DNA of 64,000 nt from Pratylenchus scribneri (taxonomy: Eukaryota > Nematoda > Chromadorea > Rhabditida > Pratylenchidae): contig JAQSEB010000078.1 of NCBI GenBank assembly GCA_030063045.1, positions 564,001 through 628,000 on the forward strand, given 5' to 3'. Under the pieces are notes generated by a model, which worked only from the letters and a program-made list of their open reading frames with translations, did not search any database and was not told the origin of the DNA. Positions 12,114-24,736 of the stretch are shown one piece after another. A program made the position numbers and the translations under genes. Each line of letters starts with the position of its first letter. Position 1 is the first letter of the stretch.

Positions 12114-13842
12114 TCTTCTGTTGAAATTCTATAAAAATATTCTATTGATTTAATAATTTTTTCCAAAAAAATAATCAAAATTAGAGAAAAAAACTTTCTG
12201 ACCAATAGATGAGTGTGCCCATGGGCACAGTTAGGTTTATATCTCTAAAATCTTTATCTTTCTAAAAAATTCTTCCTCTATTATATTCTTCTGTTGAAAT
12301 TTTATAAAAATATTCTATTGATTTAATAATTTTTTTCAAAAAAATAGTCAAAATTAGAGAAAAAAACTTTCTGACCAATAGATGAGTGTGCCCATGGGCA
12401 CAGTTAGGTTTATATCTCTAAAATCTTTATCTTTCTAAAAAATTCTTCCTCTATTATATTCTACTATTGAAATTCTATAAAAATATTCTATTGATTTAAT
12501 AATTTTTTCCAAAAAAATAGTCAAAATTAGAGAAAAAAACTTTCTGACCAATAGATGAGTGTGCCCATGGGCACAGTTAGGTTTATATCTCTAAAATCTT
12601 TATCTTTCTAAAAAATTCTTCCTCTATTATATTCTACTGTTGAAATTCTATAAAAATATTCTATTGATTTAATAATTTTTTCCAAAAAAATAGTCAAAAT
12701 TAGAGAAAAAAACTTTCTGACCAATAGATGAGTGTGCCCATGGGCACAGTTAGGTTTATATCTCTAAAATCTTTATCTTTCTAAAAAATTCTTCCTCTAT
12801 TATATTCTTCTGTTGAAATTTTATAAAAATATTCTATTGATTTAATAATTTTTTCCAAAAAAATAGTCAAAATTTTTAAAAAACTTTCTGACCAATAGAT
12901 GAGTGTGCCCATGGGCACAGTTAGGTTTATATCTCTAAAATCTTTATCTTTCTAAAAAATTCTTCCTCTATTATATTCTTCTGTTGAAATTCTATAAAAA
13001 TATTCTATTGATTTAATAATTTTTTCTAAATAAATAGTCAAAATTTTTAAAAAACTTTCTGACCAATAGATGAGTGTGCCCATGGGCACAGTTAGGTTTA
13101 TATCTCAAAATCTTTATCTTTCTAAAAAATTCTTCCTCTATTATATTCTACTGTTGAAATTCTATAATAATATTCTATTGATTTAATAATTTTTTCCAAA
13201 AAAATAGTTAAAATTAGAGAAAAAATCTTTCTGACCAATAGATGAGTGTGCCCATGGGAACAGTTAGGTTTATATCTCTTCTAAAAAATTCTTCCTCTAT
13301 TATATTCTTCTATTGAAATTCTATAAAAATATTCTATTGATTTAATAATTTTTTCCAAAAAAATAGTCAAAATTAGAGAAAAAAACTTTTTGACCAATAG
13401 ATGAGTGTGCCCATGGGCACAGTTAGGTTTATATCTCTAAAATCTTTATCTTTCTAAAAAATTCTTCCTCTATTATATTCTTCTGTTGAAATTTTATAAA
13501 AATATTCTATTGATTTAATAATTTTTTCCAAAAAATAGTCAAAATTAGAGAAAAAAACTTTCTGACCAATAGATGAGTGTGCCCATGGGAACAGTTAGGT
13601 TTATATCTCTTCTAAAAAATTCTTCCTCTATTATATTCTTCTGTTGAAATTCTATAAAAATATTCTATTGATTTAATAATTTTTTCCAAAAAAATAGTCA
13701 AAATTAGAGAAAAAAACTTTTTGACCAATAGATGAGTGTGCCCATGGGCACAGTTAGGTTTATATCTCTAAAATCTTTATCTTTCTAAAAAATTCTTCCT
13801 CTATTATATTCTTCTGTTGAAATTCTATAAAAATATTCTATT

Positions 13843-15316
13843 GATATAATAATTTTTTCCAAAAAAATAGTCAAAATTAGAGAAAAAAACATTCTGACCA
13901 ATAGATGAGTGTGCCCATGGGCACAGTTAGGTTTATATCTCTAAAATCATTGTCTTTCTAAAAAATTCTTCCTCTATTATATTCTTCTGTTGAAATTCTA
14001 TAAAAATATTCTATTGATTTAATAATTTTTTCTAAATAAATAGTCAAAATTTTTAAAAAACTTTCTGACCAATAGATGAGTGTGCCCATGGGCACAGTTA
14101 GGTTTATATCTCTAAAATCATTGTCTTTCTAAAAAATTCTTCCTCTATTATATTCTACTGTTGAAATTCTATAAAAATATTCTATTGATTTAATAATTTT
14201 TTCTAAATAAATAGTCAAAATTAGAGAAAAAAACTTTCTGACCAATAGATGAGTGTGCCCATGGGCACAGTTAGGTTTATATCTCTAAAATCATTGTCTT
14301 TCTAAAAAATTCTTCCTCTATTATATTCTTCTGTTGAAATTCTATAAAAATATTCTATTGTTTTAATAATTTTTTCCAAAAAAATAGTCAAAATTTTTAA
14401 AAAACTTTCTGACCAATAGATGAGTGTGCCCATGGGCACAGTTAGGTTTATATCTCTAAAATCATTGTCTTTCTAAAAAATTCTTCCTCTATTATATTCT
14501 TCTGTTGAAATTCTATAAAAATATTCTATTGATATAATAATTTTTTCCAAAAAAATAGTCAAAATTAGAGAAAAAAACATTCTGACCAATAGATGAGTGT
14601 GCCCATGGGCACAGTTAGGTTTATATCTCTAAAATCATTGTCTTTCTAAAAAATTCTTCCTCTATTATATTCTTCTGTTGAAATTCTATAAAAATATTCT
14701 ATTGATTTAATAATTTTTTCCAAAAAAATAGTCAAAATTTTTAAAAAACTTTCTGACCAATAGATGAGTGTGCCCATGGGCACAGTTAGGTTTATATCTC
14801 TAAAATCATTGTCTTTCTAAAAAATTCTTCCTCTATTATATTCTTCTGTTGAAATTCTATAAAAATATTCTATTGATTTAATAATTTTTTCTAAATAAAT
14901 AGTCAAAATTTTTAAAAAATTTTATGACCAATAGATGAGTGTGCCCATGGGCACAGTTAGGTTTATATCTCTAAAATCTTTATCTTTCTAAAAAATTCTT
15001 CCTCTATTATATTCTACTGTTGAAATTCTATAATAATATTCTATTGATTTAATAATTTTTTCCAAAAAAATAGTTAAAATTAGAGAAAAAATCTTTCTGA
15101 CCAATAGATGAGTGTGCCCATGGGCACAGTTAGGTTTATATCTCTAAAATCTTTATCTTTCTAAAAAATTCTTCCTCTATTATATTCTTCTGTTGAAATT
15201 CTATAAAAATATTCTATTGATTTAATAATTTTTTCCAAAAAATAATCAAAATTAGAGAAAAAAACTTTCTGACCAATAGATGAGTGTGCCCATGGGCACA
15301 GTTAGGTTTATATCTC
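13843..15316 (+). repeat. Long-range duplicated A segment, right copy
   Basis: This repeats the 8.26-9.56 kb monomer order with one extra monomer. A private change (ATTGTTTTAATAATT near 14357) lies in the region of the extra copy. Its right part runs into the first copy of the 18-monomer HOR, so the HOR was assembled from monomers already arranged in this order. Confidence 0.75.
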
Positions 15317-17916
15317 TTCTAAAAAATTCTTCCTCTATTATATTCTACTGTTGAAATTCTATAAAAATATTCTATTGATTTAATAATTTTTTCCAAAAAA
15401 ATAGTCAAAATTAGAGAAAAAAACTTTTTGACCAATAGATGAGTGTGCCCATGGGCACAGTTAGGTTTATATCTCTAAAATCTTTATCTTTCTAAAAAAT
15501 TCTTCCTCTATTATATTCTTCTGTTGAAATTCTATAAAAATATTCTATTGATTTAATAATTTTTTCCAAAAAAATAGTCAAAATTAGAGAAAAAAACTTT
15601 TTGACCAATAGATGAGTGTGCCCATGGGCACAGTTAGGTTTATATCTATAAAATCATTGTCTTTCTAAAAAATTCTTCCTCTATTATATTCTACTGTTGA
15701 AATTCTATAAAAATATTCTATTGATTTAATAATTTTTTCCAAAAAAATAGTCAAAATTAGAGAAAAAAACTTTCTGACCAATAGATGAGTGTGCCCATGG
15801 GCACAGTTAGGTTTATATCTCTAAAATCTTTATCTTTCTAAAAAATTCTTCTTCTATTATATTCTACTGTTGAAATTCTATAAAAATATTCTATTGATTT
15901 AATAATTTTTTCCAAAAAAATAGTCAAAATTAGAGAAAAAAACTTTCTGACCAATAGATGAGTGTGCCCATGGGCACAGTTAGGTTTATATCTCTAAAAT
16001 CTTTATCTTTCTAAAAAATTCTTCCTCTATTATATTCTTCTGTTGAAATTCTATAAAAATATTCTATTGATTTAATAATTTTTTCCAAAAAAATAGTCAA
16101 AATTAGAGAAAAAAACTTTTTGACCAATAGATGAGTGTGCCCATGGGCACAGTTAGGTTTATATCTCTAAAATCTTTATCTTTCTAAAAAATTCTTCCTC
16201 TATTATATTCTTCTGTTGAAATTTTATAAAAATATTCTATTGATTTAATAATTTTTTCCAAAAAATAGTCAAAATTAGAGAAAAAAACTTTCTGACCAAT
16301 AGATGAGTGTGCCCATGGGCACAGTTAGGTTTATATCTATAAAATCATTGTCTTTCTAAAAAATTCTTCCTCTATTATATTCTACTGTTGAAATTCTATA
16401 AAAATATTCTATTGATTTAATAATTTTTTCCAAAAAAATAGTCAAAATTAGAGAAAAAAACTTTCTGACCAATAGATGAGTGTGCCCATGGGCACAGTTA
16501 GGTTTATATCTCTAAAATCTTTATCTTTCTAAAAAATTCTTCTTCTATTATATTCTACTGTTGAAATTCTATAAAAATATTCTATTGATTTAATAATTTT
16601 TTCCAAAAAAATAGTCAAAATTAGAGAAAAAAACTTTCTGACCAATAGATGAGTGTGCCCATGGGAACAGTTAGGTTTATATCTCTTCTAAAAAATTCTT
16701 CCTCTATTATATTCTTCTGTTGAAATTCTATAAAAATATTCTATTGATTTAATAATTTTTTCCAAAAAAATAGTCAAAATTAGAGAAAAAAACTTTTTGA
16801 CCAATAGATGAGTGTGCCCATGGGCACAGTTAGGTTTATATCTCTAAAATCTTTATCTTTCTAAAAAATTCTTCCTCTATTATATTCTTCTGTTGAAATT
16901 TTATAAAAATATTCTATTGATTTAATAATTTTTTCCAAAAAATAGTCAAAATTAGAGAAAAAAACATTCTGACCAATAGATGAGTGTGCCCATGGGCACA
17001 GTTAGGTTTATATCTCTAAAATCATTGTCTTTCTAAAAAATTCTTCCTCTATTATATTCTTCTGTTGAAATTCTATAAAAATATTCTATTGATTTAATAA
17101 TTTTTTCTAAATAAATAGTCAAAATTTTTAAAAAACTTTCTGACCATAGATGAGTGTGCCCATGGGCACAGTTAGGTTTATATCTCTAAAATCATTGTCT
17201 TTCTAAAAAATTCTTCCTCTATTATATTCTACTGTTGAAATTCTATAAAAATATTCTATTGATTTAATAATTTTTTCTAAATAAATAGTCAAAATTAGAG
17301 AAAAAAACTTTCTGACCAATAGATGAGTGTGCCCATGGGCACAGTTAGGTTTATATCTCTAAAATCTTTATCTTTCTAAAAAATTCTTCCTCTATTATAT
17401 TCTACTGTTGAAATTCTATAAAAATATTCTATTGATTTAATAATTTTTTCCAAAAAAATAGTCAAAATTTTTAAAAAACTTTCTGACCAATAGATGAGTG
17501 TGCCCATGGGCACAGTTAGGTTTATATCTCTAAAATCATTGTCTTTCTAAAAAATTCTTCCTCTATTATATTCTTCTGTTGAAATTCTATAAAAATATTC
17601 TATTGATTTAATAATTTTTTCTAAATAAATAGTCAAAATTTTTAAAAAAACTTTATGACCAATAGATGAGTGTGCCCATGGGCACAGTTAGGTTTATATC
17701 TCTAAAATCATTGTCTTTCTAAAAAATTCTTCCTCTATTATATTCTACTATTGAAATTCTATAAAAATATTCTATTGATTTAATAATTTTTTCCAAAAAA
17801 ATAGTCAAAATTTTTAAAAAACTTTCTGACCAATAGATGAGTGTGCCCATGGGCACAGTTAGGTTTATATCTCTAAAATCTTTATCTTTCTAAAAAATTC
17901 TTCCTCTATTATATTC
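15015..17916 (+). repeat. 18-monomer HOR, copy 1 (17 monomers, 2902 bp)
   Basis: I set the unit start at the TACTG monomer with ATAATAATATTC and AGTTAAAA (AGTTAAAA at 15072). Compared with copy 2 it lacks one TTCTGTTGAAATTTTATAAA monomer before the first CTATAAAATCATTG. It contains the GACCATAG deletion allele (17142) that marks each copy. Inside is a nested subunit of about four monomers (CTATAAAATCATTG, CTTCTTCTATT, CTTTTTGACC, AAATTTTATAAA), present about twice. Confidence 0.85.
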
Positions 17917-20900
17917 TACTGTTGAAATTCTATAATAATATTCTATTGATTTAATAATTTTTTCCAAAAAAATAGTTAAAATTAGAGAAAAAATCTTTCT
18001 GACCAATAGATGAGTGTGCCCATGGGCACAGTTAGGTTTATATCTCTAAAATCTTTATCTTTCTAAAAAATTCTTCCTCTATTATATTCTTCTGTTGAAA
18101 TTCTATAAAAATATTCTATTGATTTAATAATTTTTTCCAAAAAAATAATCAAAATTAGAGAAAAAAACTTTCTGACCAATAGATGAGTGTGCCCATGGGC
18201 ACAGTTAGGTTTATATCTCTTCTAAAAAATTCTTCCTCTATTATATTCTACTGTTGAAATTCTATAAAAATATTCTATTGATTTAATAATTTTTTCCAAA
18301 AAAATAGTCAAAATTAGAGAAAAAAACTTTTTGACCAATAGATGAGTGTGCCCATGGGCACAGTTAGGTTTATATCTCTAAAATCTTTATCTTTCTAAAA
18401 AATTCTTCCTCTATTATATTCTTCTGTTGAAATTCTATAAAAATATTCTATTGATTTAATAATTTTTTCCAAAAAAATAGTCAAAATTAGAGAAAAAAAC
18501 TTTTTGACCAATAGATGAGTGTGCCCATGGGCACAGTTAGGTTTATATCTCTAAAATCTTTATCTTTCTAAAAAATTCTTCCTCTATTATATTCTTCTGT
18601 TGAAATTTTATAAAAATATTCTATTGATTTAATAATTTTTTCCAAAAAATAGTCAAAATTAGAGAAAAAAACTTTCTGACCAATAGATGAGTGTGCCCAT
18701 GGGCACAGTTAGGTTTATATCTATAAAATCATTGTCTTTCTAAAAAATTCTTCCTCTATTATATTCTACTGTTGAAATTCTATAAAAATATTCTATTGAT
18801 TTAATAATTTTTTCCAAAAAAATAGTCAAAATTAGAGAAAAAAACTTTCTGACCAATAGATGAGTGTGCCCATGGGCACAGTTAGGTTTATATCTCTAAA
18901 ATCTTTATCTTTCTAAAAAATTCTTCTTCTATTATATTCTACTGTTGAAATTCTATAAAAATATTCTATTGATTTAATAATTTTTTCCAAAAAAATAGTC
19001 AAAATTAGAGAAAAAAACTTTCTGACCAATAGATGAGTGTGCCCATGGGAACAGTTAGGTTTATATCTCTTCTAAAAAATTCTTCCTCTATTATATTCTT
19101 CTGTTGAAATTCTATAAAAATATTCTATTGATTTAATAATTTTTTCCAAAAAAATAGTCAAAATTAGAGAAAAAAACTTTTTGACCAATAGATGAGTGTG
19201 CCCATGGGCACAGTTAGGTTTATATCTCTAAAATCTTTATCTTTCTAAAAAATTCTTCCTCTATTATATTCTTCTGTTGAAATTTTATAAAAATATTCTA
19301 TTGATTTAATAATTTTTTCCAAAAAATAGTCAAAATTAGAGAAAAAAACTTTCTGACCAATAGATGAGTGTGCCCATGGGCACAGTTAGGTTTATATCTA
19401 TAAAATCATTGTCTTTCTAAAAAATTCTTCCTCTATTATATTCTACTGTTGAAATTCTATAAAAATATTCTATTGATTTAATAATTTTTTCCAAAAAAAT
19501 AGTCAAAATTAGAGAAAAAAACTTTCTGACCAATAGATGAGTGTGCCCATGGGCACAGTTAGGTTTATATCTCTAAAATCTTTATCTTTCTAAAAAATTC
19601 TTCTTCTATTATATTCTACTGTTGAAATTCTATAAAAATATTCTATTGATTTAATAATTTTTTCCAAAAAAATAGTCAAAATTAGAGAAAAAAACTTTCT
19701 GACCAATAGATGAGTGTGCCCATGGGAACAGTTAGGTTTATATCTCTTCTAAAAAATTCTTCCTCTATTATATTCTTCTGTTGAAATTCTATAAAAATAT
19801 TCTATTGATTTAATAATTTTTTCCAAAAAAATAGTCAAAATTAGAGAAAAAAACTTTTTGACCAATAGATGAGTGTGCCCATGGGCACAGTTAGGTTTAT
19901 ATCTCTAAAATCTTTATCTTTCTAAAAAATTCTTCCTCTATTATATTCTTCTGTTGAAATTTTATAAAAATATTCTATTGATTTAATAATTTTTTCCAAA
20001 AAATAGTCAAAATTAGAGAAAAAAACATTCTGACCAATAGATGAGTGTGCCCATGGGCACAGTTAGGTTTATATCTCTAAAATCATTGTCTTTCTAAAAA
20101 ATTCTTCCTCTATTATATTCTTCTGTTGAAATTCTATAAAAATATTCTATTGATTTAATAATTTTTTCTAAATAAATAGTCAAAATTTTTAAAAAACTTT
20201 CTGACCATAGATGAGTGTGCCCATGGGCACAGTTAGGTTTATATCTCTAAAATCATTGTCTTTCTAAAAAATTCTTCCTCTATTATATTCTACTGTTGAA
20301 ATTCTATAAAAATATTCTATTGATTTAATAATTTTTTCTAAATAAATAGTCAAAATTAGAGAAAAAAACTTTCTGACCAATAGATGAGTGTGCCCATGGG
20401 CACAGTTAGGTTTATATCTCTAAAATCTTTATCTTTCTAAAAAATTCTTCCTCTATTATATTCTACTGTTGAAATTCTATAAAAATATTCTATTGATTTA
20501 ATAATTTTTTCCAAAAAAATAGTCAAAATTTTTAAAAAACTTTCTGACCAATAGATGAGTGTGCCCATGGGCACAGTTAGGTTTATATCTCTAAAATCAT
20601 TGTCTTTCTAAAAAATTCTTCCTCTATTATATTCTTCTGTTGAAATTCTATAAAAATATTCTATTGATTTAATAATTTTTTCTAAATAAATAGTCAAAAT
20701 TTTTAAAAAAACTTTATGACCAATAGATGAGTGTGCCCATGGGCACAGTTAGGTTTATATCTCTAAAATCATTGTCTTTCTAAAAAATTCTTCCTCTATT
20801 ATATTCTACTATTGAAATTCTATAAAAATATTCTATTGATTTAATAATTTTTTCCAAAAAAATAGTCAAAATTTTTAAAAAACTTTCTGACCAATAGATG

Positions 20901-20977
20901 AGTGTGCCCATGGGCACAGTTAGGTTTATATCTCTAAAATCTTTATCTTTCTAAAAAATTCTTCCTCTATTATATTC
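17917..20977 (+). repeat. 18-monomer HOR, copy 2 (3061 bp)
   Basis: This is the clearest copy, with 18 counted boxes. AGTTAAAA lies at 17974 and again at 21035 (3061 bp on), and the GACCATAG allele at 17142 and 20203 is also 3061 bp apart. Its tail is the four-monomer run CTAAATAAATAG/TTAGAG, TACTG, CTAAATAAATAG with seven A's before CTTTATG, then TACTATTG, which recurs in other HORs. Confidence 0.9.
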
Positions 20978-23900
20978 TACTGTTGAAATTCTATAATAAT
21001 ATTCTATTGATTTAATAATTTTTTCCAAAAAAATAGTTAAAATTAGAGAAAAAATCTTTCTGACCAATAGATGAGTGTGCCCATGGGCACAGTTAGGTTT
21101 ATATCTCTAAAATCTTTATCTTTCTAAAAAATTCTTCCTCTATTATATTCTTCTGTTGAAATTCTATAAAAATATTCTATTGATTTAATAATTTTTTCCA
21201 AAAAAATAATCAAAATTAGAGAAAAAAACTTTCTGACCAATAGATGAGTGTGCCCATGGGCACAGTTAGGTTTATATCTCTTCTAAAAAATTCTTCCTCT
21301 ATTATATTCTACTGTTGAAATTCTATAAAAATATTCTATTGATTTAATAATTTTTTCCAAAAAAATAGTCAAAATTAGAGAAAAAAACTTTTTGACCAAT
21401 AGATGAGTGTGCCCATGGGCACAGTTAGGTTTATATCTCTAAAATCTTTATCTTTCTAAAAAATTCTTCCTCTATTATATTCTTCTGTTGAAATTCTATA
21501 AAAATATTCTATTGATTTAATAATTTTTTCCAAAAAAATAGTCAAAATTAGAGAAAAAAACTTTTTGACCAATAGATGAGTGTGCCCATGGGCACAGTTA
21601 GGTTTATATCTCTAAAATCTTTATCTTTCTAAAAAATTCTTCCTCTATTATATTCTTCTGTTGAAATTTTATAAAAATATTCTATTGATTTAATAATTTT
21701 TTCCAAAAAATAGTCAAAATTAGAGAAAAAAACTTTCTGACCAATAGATGAGTGTGCCCATGGGCACAGTTAGGTTTATATCTATAAAATCATTGTCTTT
21801 CTAAAAAATTCTTCCTCTATTATATTCTACTGTTGAAATTCTATAAAAATATTCTATTGATTTAATAATTTTTTCCAAAAAAATAGTCAAAATTAGAGAA
21901 AAAAACTTTCTGACCAATAGATGAGTGTGCCCATGGGCACAGTTAGGTTTATATCTCTAAAATCTTTATCTTTCTAAAAAATTCTTCTTCTATTATATTC
22001 TACTGTTGAAATTCTATAAAAATATTCTATTGATTTAATAATTTTTTCCAAAAAAATAGTCAAAATTAGAGAAAAAAACTTTCTGACCAATAGATGAGTG
22101 TGCCCATGGGCACAGTTAGGTTTATATCTCTAAAATCTTTATCTTTCTAAAAAATTCTTCCTCTATTATATTCTTCTGTTGAAATTCTATAAAAATATTC
22201 TATTGATTTAATAATTTTTTCCAAAAAATAGTCAAAATTAGAGAAAAAAACTTTTTGACCAATAGATGAGTGTGCCCATGGGCACAGTTAGGTTTATATC
22301 TCTAAAATCTTTATCTTTCTAAAAAATTCTTCCTCTATTATATTCTTCTGTTGAAATTTTATAAAAATATTCTATTGATTTAATAATTTTTTCCAAAAAA
22401 TAGTCAAAATTAGAGAAAAAAACTTTCTGACCAATAGATGAGTGTGCCCATGGGCACAGTTAGGTTTATATCTATAAAATCATTGTCTTTCTAAAAAATT
22501 CTTCCTCTATTATATTCTACTGTTGAAATTCTATAAAAATATTCTATTGATTTAATAATTTTTTCCAAAAAAATAGTCAAAATTAGAGAAAAAAACTTTC
22601 TGACCAATAGATGAGTGTGCCCATGGGCACAGTTAGGTTTATATCTCTAAAATCTTTATCTTTCTAAAAAATTCTTCTTCTATTATATTCTACTGTTGAA
22701 ATTCTATAAAAATATTCTATTGATTTAATAATTTTTTCCAAAAAAATAGTCAAAATTAGAGAAAAAAACTTTCTGACCAATAGATGAGTGTGCCCATGGG
22801 AACAGTTAGGTTTATATCTCTTCTAAAAAATTCTTCCTCTATTATATTCTTCTGTTGAAATTCTATAAAAATATTCTATTGATTTAATAATTTTTTCCAA
22901 AAAAATAGTCAAAATTAGAGAAAAAAACTTTTTGACCAATAGATGAGTGTGCCCATGGGCACAGTTAGGTTTATATCTCTAAAATCTTTATCTTTCTAAA
23001 AAATTCTTCCTCTATTATATTCTTCTGTTGAAATTTTATAAAAATATTCTATTGATTTAATAATTTTTTTCCAAAAAATAGTCAAAATTAGAGAAAAAAA
23101 CATTCTGACCAATAGATGAGTGTGCCCATGGGCACAGTTAGGTTTATATCTCTAAAATCATTGTCTTTCTAAAAAATTCTTCCTCTATTATATTCTTCTG
23201 TTGAAATTCTATAAAAATATTCTATTGATTTAATAATTTTTTCTAAATAAATAGTCAAAATTTTTAAAAAACTTTCTGACCATAGATGAGTGTGCCCATG
23301 GGCACAGTTAGGTTTATATCTCTAAAATCATTGTCTTTCTAAAAAATTCTTCCTCTATTATATTCTACTGTTGAAATTCTATAAAAATATTCTATTGATT
23401 TAATAATTTTTTCTAAATAAATAGTCAAAATTAGAGAAAAAAACTTTCTGACCAATAGATGAGTGTGCCCATGGGCACAGTTAGGTTTATATCTCTAAAA
23501 TCATTGTCTTTCTAAAAAATTCTTCCTCTATTATATTCTACTGTTGAAATTCTATAAAAATATTCTATTGATTTAATAATTTTTTCCAAAAAAATAGTCA
23601 AAATTTTTAAAAAACTTTCTGACCAATAGATGAGTGTGCCCATGGGCACAGTTAGGTTTATATCTCTAAAATCATTGTCTTTCTAAAAAATTCTTCCTCT
23701 ATTATATTCTACTATTGAAATTCTATAAAAATATTCTATTGATTTAATAATTTTTTCCAAAAAAATAGTCAAAATTTTTAAAAAACTTTCTGACCAATAG
23801 ATGAGTGTGCCCATGGGCACAGTTAGGTTTATATCTCTAAAATCATTGTCTTTCTAAAAAATTCTTCCTCTATTATATTCTACTATTGAAATTCTATAAA

Positions 23901-24736
23901 AATATTCTATTGATTTAATAATTTTTTCCAAAAAAATAGTCAAAATTTTTAAAAAACTTTCTGACCAATAGATGAGTGTGCCCATGGGCACAGTTAGGTT
24001 TATATCTCTAAAATCATTGTCTTTCTAAAAAATTCTTCCTCTATTATATTCTACTATTGAAATTCTATAAAAATATTCTATTGATTTAATAATTTTTTCC
24101 AAAAAAATAGTCAAAATTTTTAAAAAACTTTCTGACCAATAGATGAGTGTGCCCATGGGCACAGTTAGGTTTATATCTCTAAAATCTTTATCTTTCTAAA
24201 AAATTCTTCCTCTATTATATTCTACTGTTGAAATTCTATAAAAATATTCTATTGATTTAATAATTTTTTCCAAAAAAATAGTCAAAATTTTTAAAAAACT
24301 TTCTGACCAATAGATGAGTGTGCCCATGGGCACAGTTAGGTTTATATCTCTAAAATCATTGTCTTTCTAAAAAATTCTTCCTCTATTATATTCTTCTGTT
24401 GAAATTCTATAAAAATATTCTATTGATTTAATAATTTTTTCTAAATAAATAGTCAAAATTTTTAAAAAAACTTTATGACCAATAGATGAGTGTGCCCATG
24501 GGCACAGTTAGGTTTATATCTCTAAAATCATTGTCTTTCTAAAAAATTCTTCCTCTATTATATTCTACTATTGAAATTCTATAAAAATATTCTATTGATT
24601 TAATAATTTTTTCCAAAAAAATAGTCAAAATTTTTAAAAAACTTTCTGACCAATAGATGAGTGTGCCCATGGGCACAGTTAGGTTTATATCTCTAAAATC
24701 TTTATCTTTCTAAAAAATTCTTCCTCTATTATATTC
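20978..24736 (+). repeat. 18-monomer HOR, copy 3 with four extra monomers (3759 bp)
   Basis: It matches copy 2, but one monomer near 22120 is the long GGGCACAG form instead of the 14-bp-deleted GGGAACAG form, which moves the GACCATAG allele to 23278 (3075 bp after copy 2). Near 23064 there is also one extra T. Four extra monomers are present at about 23.5-24.2 kb, including three consecutive TACTATTG copies. The added length of 698 bp is what four monomers plus 14 bp would give. Confidence 0.85.

Larger units (their letters stand above)
7537..15014 (+). repeat. Satellite A, mosaic segment (~44 monomers)
   Basis: Subtypes change from one monomer to the next. The segment carries the first GATATAATAATT/CATTCTG monomers (8260, 8775, 13843, 14531), the AGTTAAAA...ATCTTTCTG monomers (near 9318, 10827, 13209), and the first GGGAACAG copies with the 14-bp deletion (near 10042, 10371, 11390, 11719, 13257, 13588). 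Two kinds of internal duplication are visible: an 8-monomer HOR at 9937-12113, and a long-range copy of about 8.26-9.56 kb at 13.84-15.32 kb. Confidence 0.82.
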
